Below are positions 33,501-59,090 of a DNA stretch of 64,000 nucleotides, one piece after another. Positions within the stretch are counted from its first letter, which is position 1; each line of letters starts with the position of its first letter. This DNA is from Batillaria attramentaria (lineage: Eukaryota > Mollusca > Gastropoda > Batillariidae). The translations under genes were made by a program, and so were the position numbers. The notes beneath the pieces are model-generated. The model did not search any database and was not told the origin of the DNA. It saw only the letters and a list, made by a program, of their open reading frames with translations. The stretch is taken from contig JACVVK020000146.1 in assembly GCA_018292915.2 (NCBI GenBank), positions 482,001 through 546,000 on the forward strand, given 5' to 3'.

Positions 33501-34557
33501 ACTGTGACCTTTGAATGACTCTTGCCTTCAACATCTCATCTAGTGCTTTATCTACTATCTCCCTATCCTGTAAAGGAACCCTGTATGGACGCAGTTTGAT
33601 CGGTGCGTGATCGCCAGTGTCGATTGCGCATTCGACAGTACTGGTCTGTCCCAGATCCAAATCGCTACTCGCGAACAGATGTTGCTTACTCTGGACCAAT
33701 TTCACCACTCTATCCCTGTGCTCCTCAGGTGCGTCAATCTCTGAAAACCTGATGCCGGTACGTCCTTCATCTGCGCCTTTTGGTTCCGTCGTCACACCTC
33801 CTACTGTAACGGCGTTCACTTCCTGAACTGACTCTATCTTGCCCACTATGCATCCCCTTTTCAGTCTAATTGTCTTATTTGTTGTGTTCATTACTAACAC
33901 TGGGTACTTCCCACCTTTGTCCTTTCTAACAATAGTATTCGCTAACATCACTCCTGGTTCATCTACTAAAAATCCCCTGTCATTCCCTGTAATCTCTAGA
34001 TCCTGTCCGTCCTGGAAGTATGGAGACTCCTTGACCCTTGCGTCTATTATCTGGGCCGTCTGTGGCCGCAGGACTGCAGTCCTTCCTACTCTAATCAAAG
34101 AAGCTATGTGAATGTCCTGTTCGTAAGGGACGTACACATTCCCTACCCTGACTTTTCTCAGATCAAAATAGATGCGAACACCATGGTCCGACATCCAGTC
34201 TGTTCCCAAGATAAAATTCCTGTTGAGGTCCTTAACAACAATAAACGACTGAGTAAACTTCTTGTCTCCCATAGTGAAGTCTAGTGACACAGCTCCCTTT
34301 ACCTTTAGAGCTTCCCCACTAACAGATTGAAGGGATACGTTTCTCTTTGACAGTTTGTGTTTGGAACCTAGCTTTGCTAACGCCTTTTCGCTAATCAATG
34401 ACACCTCTGCCCCTGTGTCTATCAAACTTCTAAATCTCTGTTTCCCGATCTGAATACTCACACATTTTGGATTCCCGGCTAAACTAATACTAAATCTCTC
34501 TCTGCTATTTTCACCGTTCCGACTAGCGGCTTCGACCTGGTCGGAACTACCTAGTTT
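30559..34557 (-). CDS. pol: Pol polyprotein: protease, RT, RNase H, integrase
   Basis: Read in the -1 frame from the slip site; the first 33 or so codons precede a GTG at 34461 and no ATG is needed. Counting from that GTG: aspartic protease with DTGAEVSLIS near residue 15; reverse transcriptase with LDLKSGYWQ, FGLTNAPSVF and YIDD at 438-441; RNase H with YTDAS near 585; integrase with an HHCC zinc finger (about 829-867) and D-D-E at about 895, 955 and 991 (SLDLSG, VTDNG, KVERF). An acidic, charged C-terminal tail follows the integrase. Order PR-RT-RH-IN is that of Ty3/gypsy. All catalytic motifs are intact and there is no internal stop. Confidence 0.95.
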   Translation of the reverse strand, partial: KLGSSDQVEAASRNGENSRERFSISLAGNPKCVSIQIGKQRFRSLIDTGAEVSLISEKALAKLGSKHKLSKRNVSLQSVSGEALKVKGAVSLDFTMGDKKFTQSFIVVKDLNRNFILGTDWMSDHGVRIYFDLRKVRVGNVYVPYEQDIHIASLIRVGRTAVLRPQTAQIIDARVKESPYFQDGQDLEITGNDRGFLVDEPGVMLANTIVRKDKGGKYPVLVMNTTNKTIRLKRGCIVGKIESVQEVNAVTVGGVTTEPKGADEGRTGIRFSEIDAPEEHRDRVVKLVQSKQHLFASSDLDLGQTSTVECAIDTGDHAPIKLRPYRVPLQDREIVDKALDEMLKARVIQRSQSPWCSSLVVVSKKDGSKRLCVDYRKLNEVTKRNSYPLPLIDDLLSLLGKANYFTSLDLKSGYWQVKMAEKDKEKTAFACHKGLFEFNVMPFGLTNAPSVFMLLMNIVLCGFESFAIAYIDDILIFSETLEEHFEHLDRVFDRLTQHDLKLKLKKCQFMREEINYLGFVVGKDGVKPDQEKVKAIRNMPAPTTVREVRSFVGMVSYYRRFLPNFSKIAEPIIALTKKYARFQWSAECQRAFDFLKESLSVVPLLAYPDTSRPYVLYTDASDSCIGACLTQECDGEEKPIYFLSHKLSESQKKWSTIEKEAFAIHYALQKLDHYLHNAQFKICTDHRPLKYLLNSPMQNKKIQMWALGIAGYNCTIEYIPGPTNVLADLLSRMPEGLVCQSSQEEAEQVKEVSDNSFEISVVNSNEFTPKDFASFQPSGEPREKLDKIKLAEFDMKVEQDKDPNLVQIRKQMQQENAPKMIRKRYLIIDDVLYFLSNQDDEPRARLVIPEHLILFVVRQYHDENGHMGIDKTYDTIQQKYFWTDMYRGLYEYVSGCVVCQARVMQKQKAPVQEMDVPPYPFAKVSLDLSGPYPKSLSGNKYIVAFVDHYSGWPEAFAVPDKSAETVAHLLTEKIIPRHSCPLQLVTDNGTENENRIMRETLKELRIDHVTTSFYHPQSNAKVERFHRTLHDIMSKKIQDDLQTWDIHLDQTLSAIRVSISETTQHSPFFLLYHRDPVLPLDNILRPRRKYMGEDQHRVALENQHKVFTQVYQRIKKSQKKGARYANQSVKPIELKVGDPVYVRNHQRKSKLERKWKPYFRIVEELTPVTFRVRNQLDGTEQKTHAEHLRKVPIGDWNIPVMPATGKPVRKAQLAVPPGESSSDESESENESERDLTPTERMTRFHRHERDGSSDEDDIPLMELQKRLRAREQRLREVDHVEVAEEKETDSENKGVTVDQKQVREQLVSSVQGRDVGDQSKVKTLLEAVISLL

Positions 34558-34560
34558 AAC
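34516..34560 (-). promoter_or_regulatory. -1 ribosomal frameshift signal, gag-pol
   Basis: The heptamer GTTAAAC at 34560-34554 is in the zero frame as G-TTA-AAC, the slip site type known from equine arteritis virus. The gag stop TAG follows at once. After a six-base spacer comes GTTCCGAC (34547-34540), the perfect inverse of GTCGGAAC (34523-34516), an 8-bp stem with a 16-nt loop. GCTA in the loop could pair with TAGC a few bases downstream as a pseudoknot. The -1 frame is open from here into the protease. Confidence 0.8.
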
Positions 34561-35414
34561 CCTTGCTGTTGTCCCAACCTAACCCTACAATCTTTCTTCA
34601 TGTGGCCTATCTTGCCACACCTCCAGCACTTCACTGCTGCCCTTGCCTCTACCCGAGGTTGGCTCGCTACTGCAAGCACCGCTCGCCTTGGGCAATCTCG
34701 CGCTCTGTGCGCTCCTCCGCATTTAAAACAACGTCTAGGTAAACTGCCGTCTACCTCCATTGGTTCTTCCCTACGTGGGGGGCGAAATCCTCTGTCTGTG
34801 GGGTAGGTCCCCCCTTGCTGAAAACGGAGACGGAATTTCCGTCTCAAATTTTCCTCATTTGTGGCTTCCTGCACTGCGGTTTCAAAATTAGTGCAGGTGG
34901 CCCTCATGAGCCTCATTTTCGCATAATCATGATACAGCCCATTCTCAAAGTACCCTATCAGTTGGGACTGAACTGCTGGTAAGTTCAATGTATCTGGCTG
35001 GGGAAAGGCTTCCGTAGCCAGCGCATGAACGCGCTCGGCGTATGCGGGGACAGTTTCGTCTCGACCCTGTCGAATTTTCATTAGCAGGGCGAGTGCGTGC
35101 TGAGTATCGGTTACGTCGTTAAAACGCAACGCAAGCTGTCGTTTCAACTCAGTCCATTCAGGCCCCTCTGCTGCCTGCAAGAATCGAGTTATAAAGTCGC
35201 TAACTACACCGCGACTTGTCTGATACGCAATGTGAATTCGTCGCGTATCATCTGCTTGGCTAACGGTAGCAAACTTTTCTACCTCTTTCATCCATTCCCG
35301 GTATTTGGATGGTTCACCGGAAAAGGGTTGTACCATACTGGCTATACTCTGGGCGGAGAGCATATGGCTCATCGCGTCCAGACGGGACAATACGGGTGCG
35401 GTTGCCTCTGCCAT
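34551..35414 (-). CDS. gag: Gag polyprotein
   Basis: 287 residues. The N-terminal two thirds are a helical capsid-like region typical of retrotransposon Gag (PFSGEPSKYREWMKEVEKF near residue 30, RQGRDETVPAYAERV near 115). Two CCHC zinc knuckles follow: CFKCGGAHRARDC (229-241) and CWRCGKIGHMKKDC (263-276), which bind genomic RNA. The start is fixed by the ATG after the A22 tract, about 440 nt from the LTR. The stop TAG directly follows the slippery heptamer GTTAAAC, so a share of ribosomes should continue into pol. No inactivating lesion is seen. Confidence 0.92.
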   Translation of the reverse strand: MAEATAPVLSRLDAMSHMLSAQSIASMVQPFSGEPSKYREWMKEVEKFATVSQADDTRRIHIAYQTSRGVVSDFITRFLQAAEGPEWTELKRQLALRFNDVTDTQHALALLMKIRQGRDETVPAYAERVHALATEAFPQPDTLNLPAVQSQLIGYFENGLYHDYAKMRLMRATCTNFETAVQEATNEENLRRKFRLRFQQGGTYPTDRGFRPPRREEPMEVDGSLPRRCFKCGGAHRARDCPRRAVLAVASQPRVEARAAVKCWRCGKIGHMKKDCRVRLGQQQGLN

Positions 35415-35436
35415 TTTTTTTTTTTTTTTTTTTTTT
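35415..35436 (-). repeat. A22 leader directly before gag ATG
   Basis: Twenty-two A residues on the sense strand immediately precede the gag ATG with no intervening base. It could be a slipped homopolymer or a functional poly(A) leader for initiation. Confidence 0.85.
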
Positions 35437-35821
35437 ACTACTTGCCCACCAGTCGTACCTCAAGAAAAGGCTAACAAAATTACGCTCTGGTTCCCTATCG
35501 TTGCGCTAAAAGTATTATCTGTTTCCAAATCAAAACCACAAAAATCATTGCATCATCAGCCCCTGACTGGTCCAAACATCAAAGTTCTAAGAAAGGCAAA
35601 ACGTTTTGAGACCCACCTTCTCGTGGCGTTGACTTGTTGGCGATAGTAAGCCTTTCTTCGATGGTGATGGCCGATCTTCTTTCCGCCGCCCTGTCGCATG
35701 CTCTCGTTTGTCGGCGTCAGTCCCAGCGCTCCTCCTCTTCCGGAAACTGCTCCGTTCGTGATGTTGGCGAGGGGTTTTCCTCCGTCATGTCGTGTCTCCC
35801 GTCCGAGATGGATCCTGGTCA

Positions 35822-35831
35822 CACGGCACCA
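35822..35831 (-). other. Possible primer-binding site (tRNA-His-like)
   Basis: TGGTGCCGTG on the minus strand equals the ten bases complementary to the 3' end of animal tRNA-His. It starts 22 nt after the LTR, farther than usual, and the match weakens beyond ten bases, so this is tentative. Confidence 0.35.
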
Positions 35832-35853
35832 AATCAGGTCCTGCTACCGTCTG

Positions 35854-36485
35854 TGTTACAGTACAAACACAGACGCACGCAGTCGCTCAACAGAGAAGAT
35901 CAGTACACAAAGAATGGTACTCTTTTCGTAGTGATGCCACTATCTTTTTGGAGGTGGCCTAAAACCGGCCGTGGCATCCACCTTTAATTGTGATAGTCTA
36001 GTATTTTGCGTTGATACAATTTCCTAACAACATGACACAGCAGCCTAGTACTCCCCAGCGCTATTCGCCGAAGAGTCTTGTCTTGGTGGTTCAGTCTGAC
36101 ATAGGTTTCTGCCGGTCTCTCTCCTTCTCCTGTTGAGGTCTCCCTGTGTCTCTCTGTGTCTCTCCCGTGGCCTGACGGTCCACCCCATATATAGGTCCCG
36201 GCGGTCCGCAGGTTCTCCCGAAAGGTAATCAGATAAGGTGGTCGTTAATTTTGACTGACCACCTAGCATGAGCGAGATTCACCTAAATAAACATGTGACA
36301 TCCTGCTATTCTTCCTTTATCTTCAAAAACTACATTAATGCAGGCCTTGGCCGGGTCACGGCCCAGAGCGTCAAATGCTGGCCTTGGCCGGGTCACGGCC
36401 TAGAGCGTCAGCCAAAATATCATCCCTGATCGCCCTAAGGTACCAAGGCGGTCACGGTCTAGGGCACACAGGTCACTGTGTAACA
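35854..36485 (-). repeat. 5' LTR (promoter copy)
   Basis: 632 bp. On the minus strand U3 comes first and contains two 37-bp-spaced copies of a block with GGCCGTGACCCGGCCAAGGC, then the TATATA box, then R/U5. It appears identical to the 3' LTR. Confidence 0.93.
36188..36193 (-). promoter_or_regulatory. TATA box of 5' LTR
   Basis: CCTATATATGGGG on the minus strand, centrally placed in the LTR after the tandem U3 block. The copy in the 3' LTR is at 27796-27801. Confidence 0.6.
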
Positions 36486-37208
36486 AATTATCTACTGGTA
36501 AACATCTTGAATATGATTATGTTCTGACAATTTGTGCTCATACTGATCTACTGGCATTTATGTACACTGGAAGAGACAATTAAACCGGTATTTGCATGAA
36601 ATAAGGGAATCGCAAGCATTGAAACAATCTCATGAAATACATGATCATGAAATACAGAACCTAGAGGGTTCCCTACGCTAGCTCTGGTAATTTATGAGTG
36701 CTGAAATATGGCAGTCTAGTTTCATAAGGACTTTTTTTGGTTGTTATAAACTTACTGCAGTGCATTTTCATAATCAACGTGTTTAACACATGGCTTAATC
36801 ACTGATCCTGTTTTTAAGCCACACTGAATTTAGAAATAATACACAGCTCCTATCTTGGGCAAACTCTTGGTACCTAGGGGATGTGGGGGAGGGAGGGTGG
36901 GGGGTGGGGGAGGTGTGTGTGTGTGTGGGGGGGGGGGGGGGTTTGAGCAGATCACAAGGTTCATAATTTGCAAGTTCCATGCGTTACATGCAAATGTAAT
37001 CACTACAGCCAGCAGTCATCACAAAGGCATCGTGTCATGACAACAACCAAAGCAAGCGCCATAAAAACAAGTCACATCTCCATACAAAATTGTATGGCAA
37101 ACCTTGAGTTCAGTCAGCACGGGTGGAACTGAAAGGAGTTAGGTGAAATCTCTACCTCAAAAACTCTACTCCTCTGATGATAAATATCACTATAAATGGA
37201 ATTTGCAT

Positions 37209-37241
<33 letters not shown>

Positions 37242-40200
37242 AGTTCATTTTGTCTTTAGAGATATATGCACAAAGCACACAAAAAATTCAATGGAAGGAG
37301 TAGTCAATAGAAGCTTTACCATAATTCACACACTTTGTATCGATTCATTCACAAGTCACTCTCTCTGCACATACTCCAACCACGATTTTACTTCCTTTGT
37401 TTTTGTTGTTGTTTCTCTTTATTCATCTGTCAAAGCCATACACACTGTCATGCTCTCTCTCCCTGTGCTGTGAAAGTAACCAAGTGCCAAACCACAACAT
37501 ACACAGAACTACACTTTTCATATCTGAATAGATTTCCCTGAATTCTGAACAAAGCCTTGTACAGGACATCTTGCTGCTCGATATAATAATATACACATGT
37601 TCACCATTATCTAACAAAAGATTTTTTCCCACTTTGCCCCGACTAACTAACACTGCATTCTAAACCCACAGAAGTGATGGTAGCACTACCCCCCCCCCCC
37701 TCCCCCCACCAAAAAGTCTAGAAATAACAAAAGACAGAATATTCCTTAGGTTTTGTTTAGAATTTGTAAAAAAGTTACTATCCAATATATATTATTGACA
37801 GATGACTCTTTAACCTACATCAAGAAATGCCCGACTCTTGCATCAACGGACACACTGGACATATTGTTGGTAAGTCTGCAGGCACTATCACCAAAGCGAA
37901 TACATGTACAAAATGAGCACACGGCAAACGTAGGATCATAAAGATGGTGATCAGTTCAGACATGTAACAAAACAGCTTTGTAAAATTTCACATTTCGCAG
38001 CAAAATTTCGATCATTCCTCTCTTCCTCCCATCTCTTCTACAGATACACAGGATTATACATGTACATGTAGTTTTATCTGGGATGCAAAACCTTGAACCT
38101 GATGAGAAGCAGCATTAAAAAAACAACAACAACAACAACAACAAAAAAAACCCACACACACAACTTCTCTACCTAAGAAAAATACTAATAATACCCAACT
38201 ACACAAAAACGTAATGAACAACAAAGTCACATCAACAATAACAAAAGGTAATTGAAACCACAACGTACTTTGACAGTCAACTACGGTGTACCACACTGAT
38301 TAACTGTCAGATACTCTTTAAGCACATACCTCAGAACAGGATATTTGTTTTCTACAACAGACTGGGGGATGAACGAAGCTGGTGCTGAGTGTAAAACATG
38401 TGAATGCTCACTCTCAGTGTGTAATGCAAGTCACATATAACAACCTGATGCAGAGATATGACAAGAAGCAAGCCGTATCCTAAATCTAGGCCATGTTATT
38501 CAGGCAAGTCATTCATCTAATACCGTTTAAAAGCAATGGCATGTACATATCTCATCTTTATATCAATTTCCTGTGAATTATGTGTTGAAGACATTACATA
38601 AAAAGCCCAGTTTTGGGGAGTAGAGTGGAAGATGGTGAGTGTGCAATTGAGATAAAATCTGAAAAAAATGACAAATATCAATATATATATATGTATATAA
38701 AAGGTACCGTTGTATCTTTGGAAAAAATACTCCATACAAAAAAGTGGTTACGAGACATATTAATTGTTTTCGCTAACACTCACCCTTTTCAAGAGGACAC
38801 TAAATCAAAAAGACTTGCTGATGCAAAAACAAACCAACACAGAATCAGCTGGCAGCAACTTCTTTTTGAAAGAGTGATACTGATGCCGAGGACTTTATAC
38901 AGGTGCATGGCTGTACAGCACCTAATGAGTGCTTACAGTGTGTAAGGAGAGGCTAGGGAAGGGGAAAAATACTGTTGACTGCACAGGGGTTTTGAGCGAA
39001 AAGAATGTTTGAGGTCAGCAGTCTAAGGGAGACAATTCCTTGCAATGATTTAGAGAAAAGAATAGACCACTGTGACAATGAAGTTGGTGGTCATTACTGC
39101 TTTAATTGAAACAAAAATTTTGCGAGTTGATTCTGTGTTTGCACACTACGCAACAAGTCCCATTGTTGAACTGAATTTTGAATATGTGTCCTCTTTAAAC
39201 TGAACTGTTTTTCAACATCATATGGCTGAAATGACCACTGTTGCATTCTGGGGACAATGAACTCGAGGTACGCTTTCCTGTTTATTTCAGTATCTGCATA
39301 CTTTATGGCAGACACTTTCATGGTTTTCATATATAAATTGACCACTTAATACATCAGGAATCTTTTCTCCAGCTTTCCTAGTACTTTTTTTGTAATGAAA
39401 AAAAGAAGGTAGGTAGGCTGGGTGGTGCAGCAAAACACTGACAGGCCCATAGCAGAGGAAGCAGCCCAATTTCCCAAAAAAGATAATGAAGTAGCAAAAA
39501 AAAAAATAAACAACCAAAAAACCCTTTTACCTGAAGTACATTCTCCCCACACAACTACGACAGTGGCGGTTTCAGCCATTATACAAGCTCAGTGATGTTC
39601 TCTGAAGCAGCATTCCTGTCTAGCCAGCTACTCATAGTACTATGCTTTTTAGTGTTCACCTTCCATCAATAAATTTGCTGTAAGCTGTTGGAGGCACAGC
39701 TGCATAGATTGTTTGCCCTCATTTTCCAGATAGGAACAGAACAGAAAAGTGATAGGTTCAGCATCTTATGTATCAATGATTAAACTCTGTGGGGCAATCA
39801 AGAGCAACCATTAACAGAACAGGGAAGCCAGAAAGAAGCAAAACACTTGAAACCCCACTGAATACATGTCTGCAAGTCTTCGTATGGTCAAATTAATGGA
39901 AAGACAAACGAAAACACCTTCTCCTTCAATCTCTGAGTTACACCCACACATAACACCCCTCCACACACACATACACACACACACACACACGCACACACAC
40001 ACACACACACCACTGACACACGTCAACTACTCGAGCTTATGTGTATGTACAGTTAATGAAATAGCTGGGGATGCTGAGTACATTTCACCCTTCATGTAAG
40101 ATCCAAAAATGCACAATCAGAACAAAATCCTGGCAGACAAAGTGAAAGCAAGGACAAATCACAGTGATTCCTTCTTCCACATTTTGACAGTAACAAAATA

Positions 40201-42583
40201 ACATACAAAATGCCATGCACCGTTTTCTCTCTACCCACCTTACAAATGATTTCCATACAATACATGTAAAACTGGCAATTGCAACAGTGATCCGCTATGA
40301 GCAACACACTTAACAGTAATGAATACACACACACACAAACTAAAAAAAAACCCAAAAAACCCTACGGTGAAAGAGGCAAGAGGTATTATCAATCAATGCA
40401 AAACACTGTCAGTGTTTTCTGCTCACAGCTTGGGTCACAGCAGCTGGGCAGTGCTTAATGAATACAGAAATACTTCTCAAAAAGACAGCCTTTCAACTTA
40501 TCCATCTGAGTGAAATGCACAAGCCTCTATTTTTGTCTTAAACTCAACCCTGCCTTCCCCATTATCTCCATCCAAACCATTTTCCTGTCTATAATCATGG
40601 TTCTGTAACGGTCATTCACCTTTTCACTTGCACTAACTGCCCAACCAAGATATATCTCACAGTTCAGTCTGCTGCAAACCTAAGTATTTTGACACCTTTT
40701 GACCATCAGCTATAGTGCAGTTTACAAAACAGGAGATGAATTAACATGCAGGGGACTTTTAGTACCTCACACAGTGTGTGCCAAACACTATGGAATATTT
40801 GCAATCATCAGAAAGAAGAAGGACCTCCCCCCAAAAACACACACACACACAAAAAAAAAACCCCACCCAAAACAACAACAACAACAAAAAAAACCAAAAC
40901 ACACACACACACCACCAACAACAAAAAAAAAACACCAACACACACACAAAAAAAACACCAACAACAATAACGACGAAAAACTACGTAACTGGATAGTAGT
41001 GACAAGACAAAAATAAAATTCTTCATCTGACAGCAGGAAAACAACTGGTAAAGCCACAACCCACACAAGGCCAGGTCTCACCAAAACTCAGGACAGTCTA
41101 ACAAGCTCGAGAATTAGTACTAAAGGTAGAACGCTCTGCCGCACTACACTGCGTATCAAAAGCTATCTAAATACATGTTTCCTCCAATAGTCATGACTAA
41201 TCAAAGTAAGTTCAACTGGTACTGAGTGCTGACAGTCCACTCTCCCGTACTACTGAATGAAAGTTATTATTATAACCCTTATTTCACACAACAGCTATGG
41301 AACGAAACGTAAGATGAAAGAAAAGGTCCCCACCAAATATATGATTGTAGAGCCCCCCCCCTCTCTTGTTAATTTAAGTTCTGAGTACCCTGAACTGAAC
41401 TTGCAGTTGTGGCACAAGTGCCTGGGCTCTGTCAAAGCAAGTTCCTGAAAAACGTAACAAACAACCATAGGGCTAAGAGTTCCCATGAACGCTGAAGCAC
41501 ACACCGTTTTCTGTACAAAATGATTCAGTTGAGCAAACCAGGGGCGTATCCATCCATACAGCAATGCCACACACAGAAAACACTGGTCACATTCTGTCCT
41601 CTTATACAGAAACCAATCTCCATTCTTAATCCCAACTCAACGGTTCCCATCAAACAGCAGTCAGTACAGAATATCAACACTGATAAAACAAGTCCGGTGC
41701 CTACAATGCGGAAAACATGGGAGTTGGGTGGGGGTAATAATGAAATAGGTTGGGCAGAAACAAAATTTGCTCATCAAAGCACAAGGTAAAGTCTAAAAAT
41801 CAAATCGCGTTTGTACAGACATTGACTTAGCCTTGACACTTCTCAGATCATGTTATGAAGCAATAAAAAATAAAAAAGTAGTAGTACATGTACTGTCATG
41901 TGCCTCTATGAATGAAAGGGTATGTTATCCTTTTGGGAGGGCTTATACACTACACCATACCACTACTACTTGGAAAAACCTGACCTATGCAATACTGAAG
42001 TGTGAACAACTCCAGGCATCGTAAAAGCTCCTTTAGCAAAAGCAGGACGTTTAAACTTAATGAGGTGCTGAGTAAAGGATGATCACAAAAGGTTTCTCTC
42101 TGTCCACAAGACAGTTTTACAGCTGATATCATCTGTTCTACCCTGCGACTGAAGTTGACCCATTCAGTGCAAGTGGATTGTGTTTCTGCAGATGGAAATA
42201 CAGACCGAATTCTCAGAACTTAGAGGCAGAGACTGACCACTGAAGACAGTTTCATTTTCAATAATTTTCATAATTTTTAATGACTTAAAAAAAAAGAAGT
42301 TTTAACAACTGGTACCTTAAATTTGTTTTCAGTGTCTGTTCACTGTCTGAATTGTTACTAAAGTCCTTTTACATGCATTCTGGTCCTTGTGTCATCCAGC
42401 CTTTCCACCATTCGCTGTTGGCACTTCACTGCAACTGTTTGGGAACCAGCGTCGCAGGCACACATTTCATCAGCTCCATTCCAAAGGTAGTCTTCAAAAA
42501 CAGTTGCGGTCAGGAGGGTCTGACCGGATCGCAGCCTCAGAAGTGAGTAAGCTGTGGAAAACTCTTGAATCTGCTGCCTGGTG
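36486..42583 (-). other. Gene-free; 3' side of Ras
   Basis: No exon or RNA gene is seen in 6.1 kb. It is AT-rich with (CA)n at about 37209-37236 and 39962-40010, poly-G near 36930, poly-C near 37690, and an A/CA-rich low-complexity stretch at 40835-40985. Part may be the Ras 3' UTR, but I could not fix its end. Confidence 0.5.
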
Positions 42584-56821
<14,238 letters not shown>

Positions 56822-59020
56822 TTGCCGGGAGGTCTTCTGCACAGGCGCTCTCCTCGAAATACACCAAAAAACAAAAGGTGTGCAACGGAATTTGATACAA
56901 GCATCCACTAGCGAAATATCCGGCGACTGACTAATATTTCTATGGTCCAACAATCTCGTGAGATTCACGATTTCGACGTGACCTCCTTACGCCGAGTTCC
57001 CACCCATGGCAAAGACTTTTTGTACAGCTGTTCCATCACAGAGGCACGAAAGGATACCTCATGTCATTTTCAAAATTGTTGTGTTGCTAAAGTAACATAA
57101 ATAATGATAAAATATTAGTAAAATAGAACCAAACAAATATATTATTTTCTAATCACAATTCTCTAGACTGTCTTCAGTTGAGAAACACGAAATGTATCAC
57201 ATTTATCGACTCGTGTTTGGGTGTTCCTTACGGGCTCAGCGTAGCTGGGAATCTCGTCTAAAGATAGTCGCCAATCCACAAAGCTGGTGGTACTTACCCC
57301 GGGTTATTCAACGGTCAGTCTCTGTCCTCAGTGGGCCGGGGATTGGCCGACTCCAAAGAGGTCAAAAGGGGTGCGTCGGGAGGATGGGGGTAGTGCGAAC
57401 CGTTAGGTCTGCGCTCCCTGGCTCAGTCGGTGTATTGCAGGATGAACCCACCGTTGGAGTTTTGGGGGAGGGGGGTTCCTCCTGGTGCCAGAAATGCGTG
57501 ACTGGCAGGGGGGGGGGGGAGGGGGGCGGGGGTTGAGCCAGCCAAATCTCGTTTTGCACTTTGACTGTCTTTTAGTTATGACACTAGTGTGTGGCGCGAC
57601 CTGTCATTTGTTCATTTGTCGCATGAACGCTCCTCTCGGCCCAGACTTTCAGTCACTGAGTTTTCGGATCATACATGTACGTACTGTAGTTTCATTCACC
57701 GGCACCCGGCGCTGCATGAGGACTGACTGAGTACTGTCGTTAGTCACAAGTTTACTAACCCACGTTATCTGCGGGGTCCCGTTTTGCAGCTGATGGCCGG
57801 TCGATTCAGTCATTTTTGCAACAGCCGGAACTGACAATTTTAGGTGACCATTCAGTGACCCGGCGCGGCTTCAGCCGGTTAAAATGCTGAAACTGAAAGT
57901 GACTCTCCACTGAGATCACCGACATTGTGGATACCAATTAACTTTCTCAATTTCAGTTTACAGTATGTAGTATTTCAAGGTTCTGAGAGAGAGAGAAAGA
58001 GAGTCAGCGGAGAGAAGCAATAGTATCGTTGCCGGTAGCCCCGGCAGTCGGTGAATTAATTAGCCTGTTCCTGCACCACCGGTCTCTGCTGCGGCGAGCT
58101 CGATGCTCAGTTGCTGTCATGGTGCACTACTGACTCGGTGTTGTCACGGTTGTTTAAGTTGTTGGTTTTTTTTTTCAGGTTTGCGTTGTGGCACACACAC
58201 ACACACATGATCGTGGCCGCACACACACCGACTGACACGTACACCGCTACCGTGCACCACCAAGTTTATTGTCCGGTACATCTGACAACTAACAACCTGT
58301 CACTGACTCGAGCAGCCGACGGTATCAGTTGCGGCCACTGACTCGGCCCAAGACTGATGACTTAGCCGGCCTGCGTACTAGCGGATCAGCCGGTTGCGTC
58401 ACTGGTAGTACTGAAATCCAACCGGCATTGCTGGTCAATGTTATCGTCGAGCTGGAAAGTAGAATAAAACTGTGGACAACGTGACACATGTTTGGGGATT
58501 CGGTCTTGTTGCCGTGGTTACCACACTGCCTCAGTCATTCGCCGGTCTCAGTCTGACACCCAGCGGCCATCACTGAGTCGAAGCCGATGATAAACAACTG
58601 CAACAGTACATTTCAGCGTCAGTAGCTACACAGCGGAAGACCCTCAATAATTTTGGTTGCCCGGCGGCCGGTATCAAATAAACAGCATACATCCGACTGG
58701 ATCAATGACGTGTTTGATGTTGTTGATGGTGCTGTTTACACTTCAGTCACTGCCGGCAGTGCCGCCCAGTCGGCGCTTACACTGACTGACAACACTGACT
58801 GAACAACACCGTCCGTGACCCCGCCCCCTCCCCCAACCCGTCCCCCTCCCCCGCCCCAACAAGAACAACAACAACAACAACAACAAAACGGCCCCAAAAA
58901 CCAACAACAAAACACCCAAACAACAAACAACAGCAGTCCCCCCCCCCCCTAAAAACAAAACGGAAAACAAAACGAAAACAAGAACCAACAACCAAACAAA
59001 ACAACAACAAGAAACAAAAT

Positions 59021-59090
<70 letters not shown>

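Larger units (their letters stand above)
27462..36485 (-). mobile_element. Complete env-bearing Ty3/gypsy-like endogenous retrovirus
   Basis: A 9.0-kb provirus on the minus strand: 5' LTR 35854-36485, leader, gag, pol, env, polypurine tract, 3' LTR 27462-28093. Both LTRs are 632 bp, begin and end with the inverse pair TGTTAC/GTAACA, and look identical by eye, so insertion is recent. AATT borders both sides (AAATT if the last A is counted to the target). All three reading frames are open over full length. Gene order and an F-protein-like envelope resemble errantivirus-like Metaviridae, but I cannot assign the clade. It separates ISOC2 from Ras. Confidence 0.93.

Noticed and set aside
35556..35822. 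88-codon upstream frame in the retroelement leader
   Set aside because: It lies between the LTR and gag, is Arg/Gly-rich, and matches no known accessory protein; more likely chance.
41100..41165. Possible tRNA-like sequence on the minus strand
   Set aside because: Only a weak A-box resemblance; no cloverleaf.
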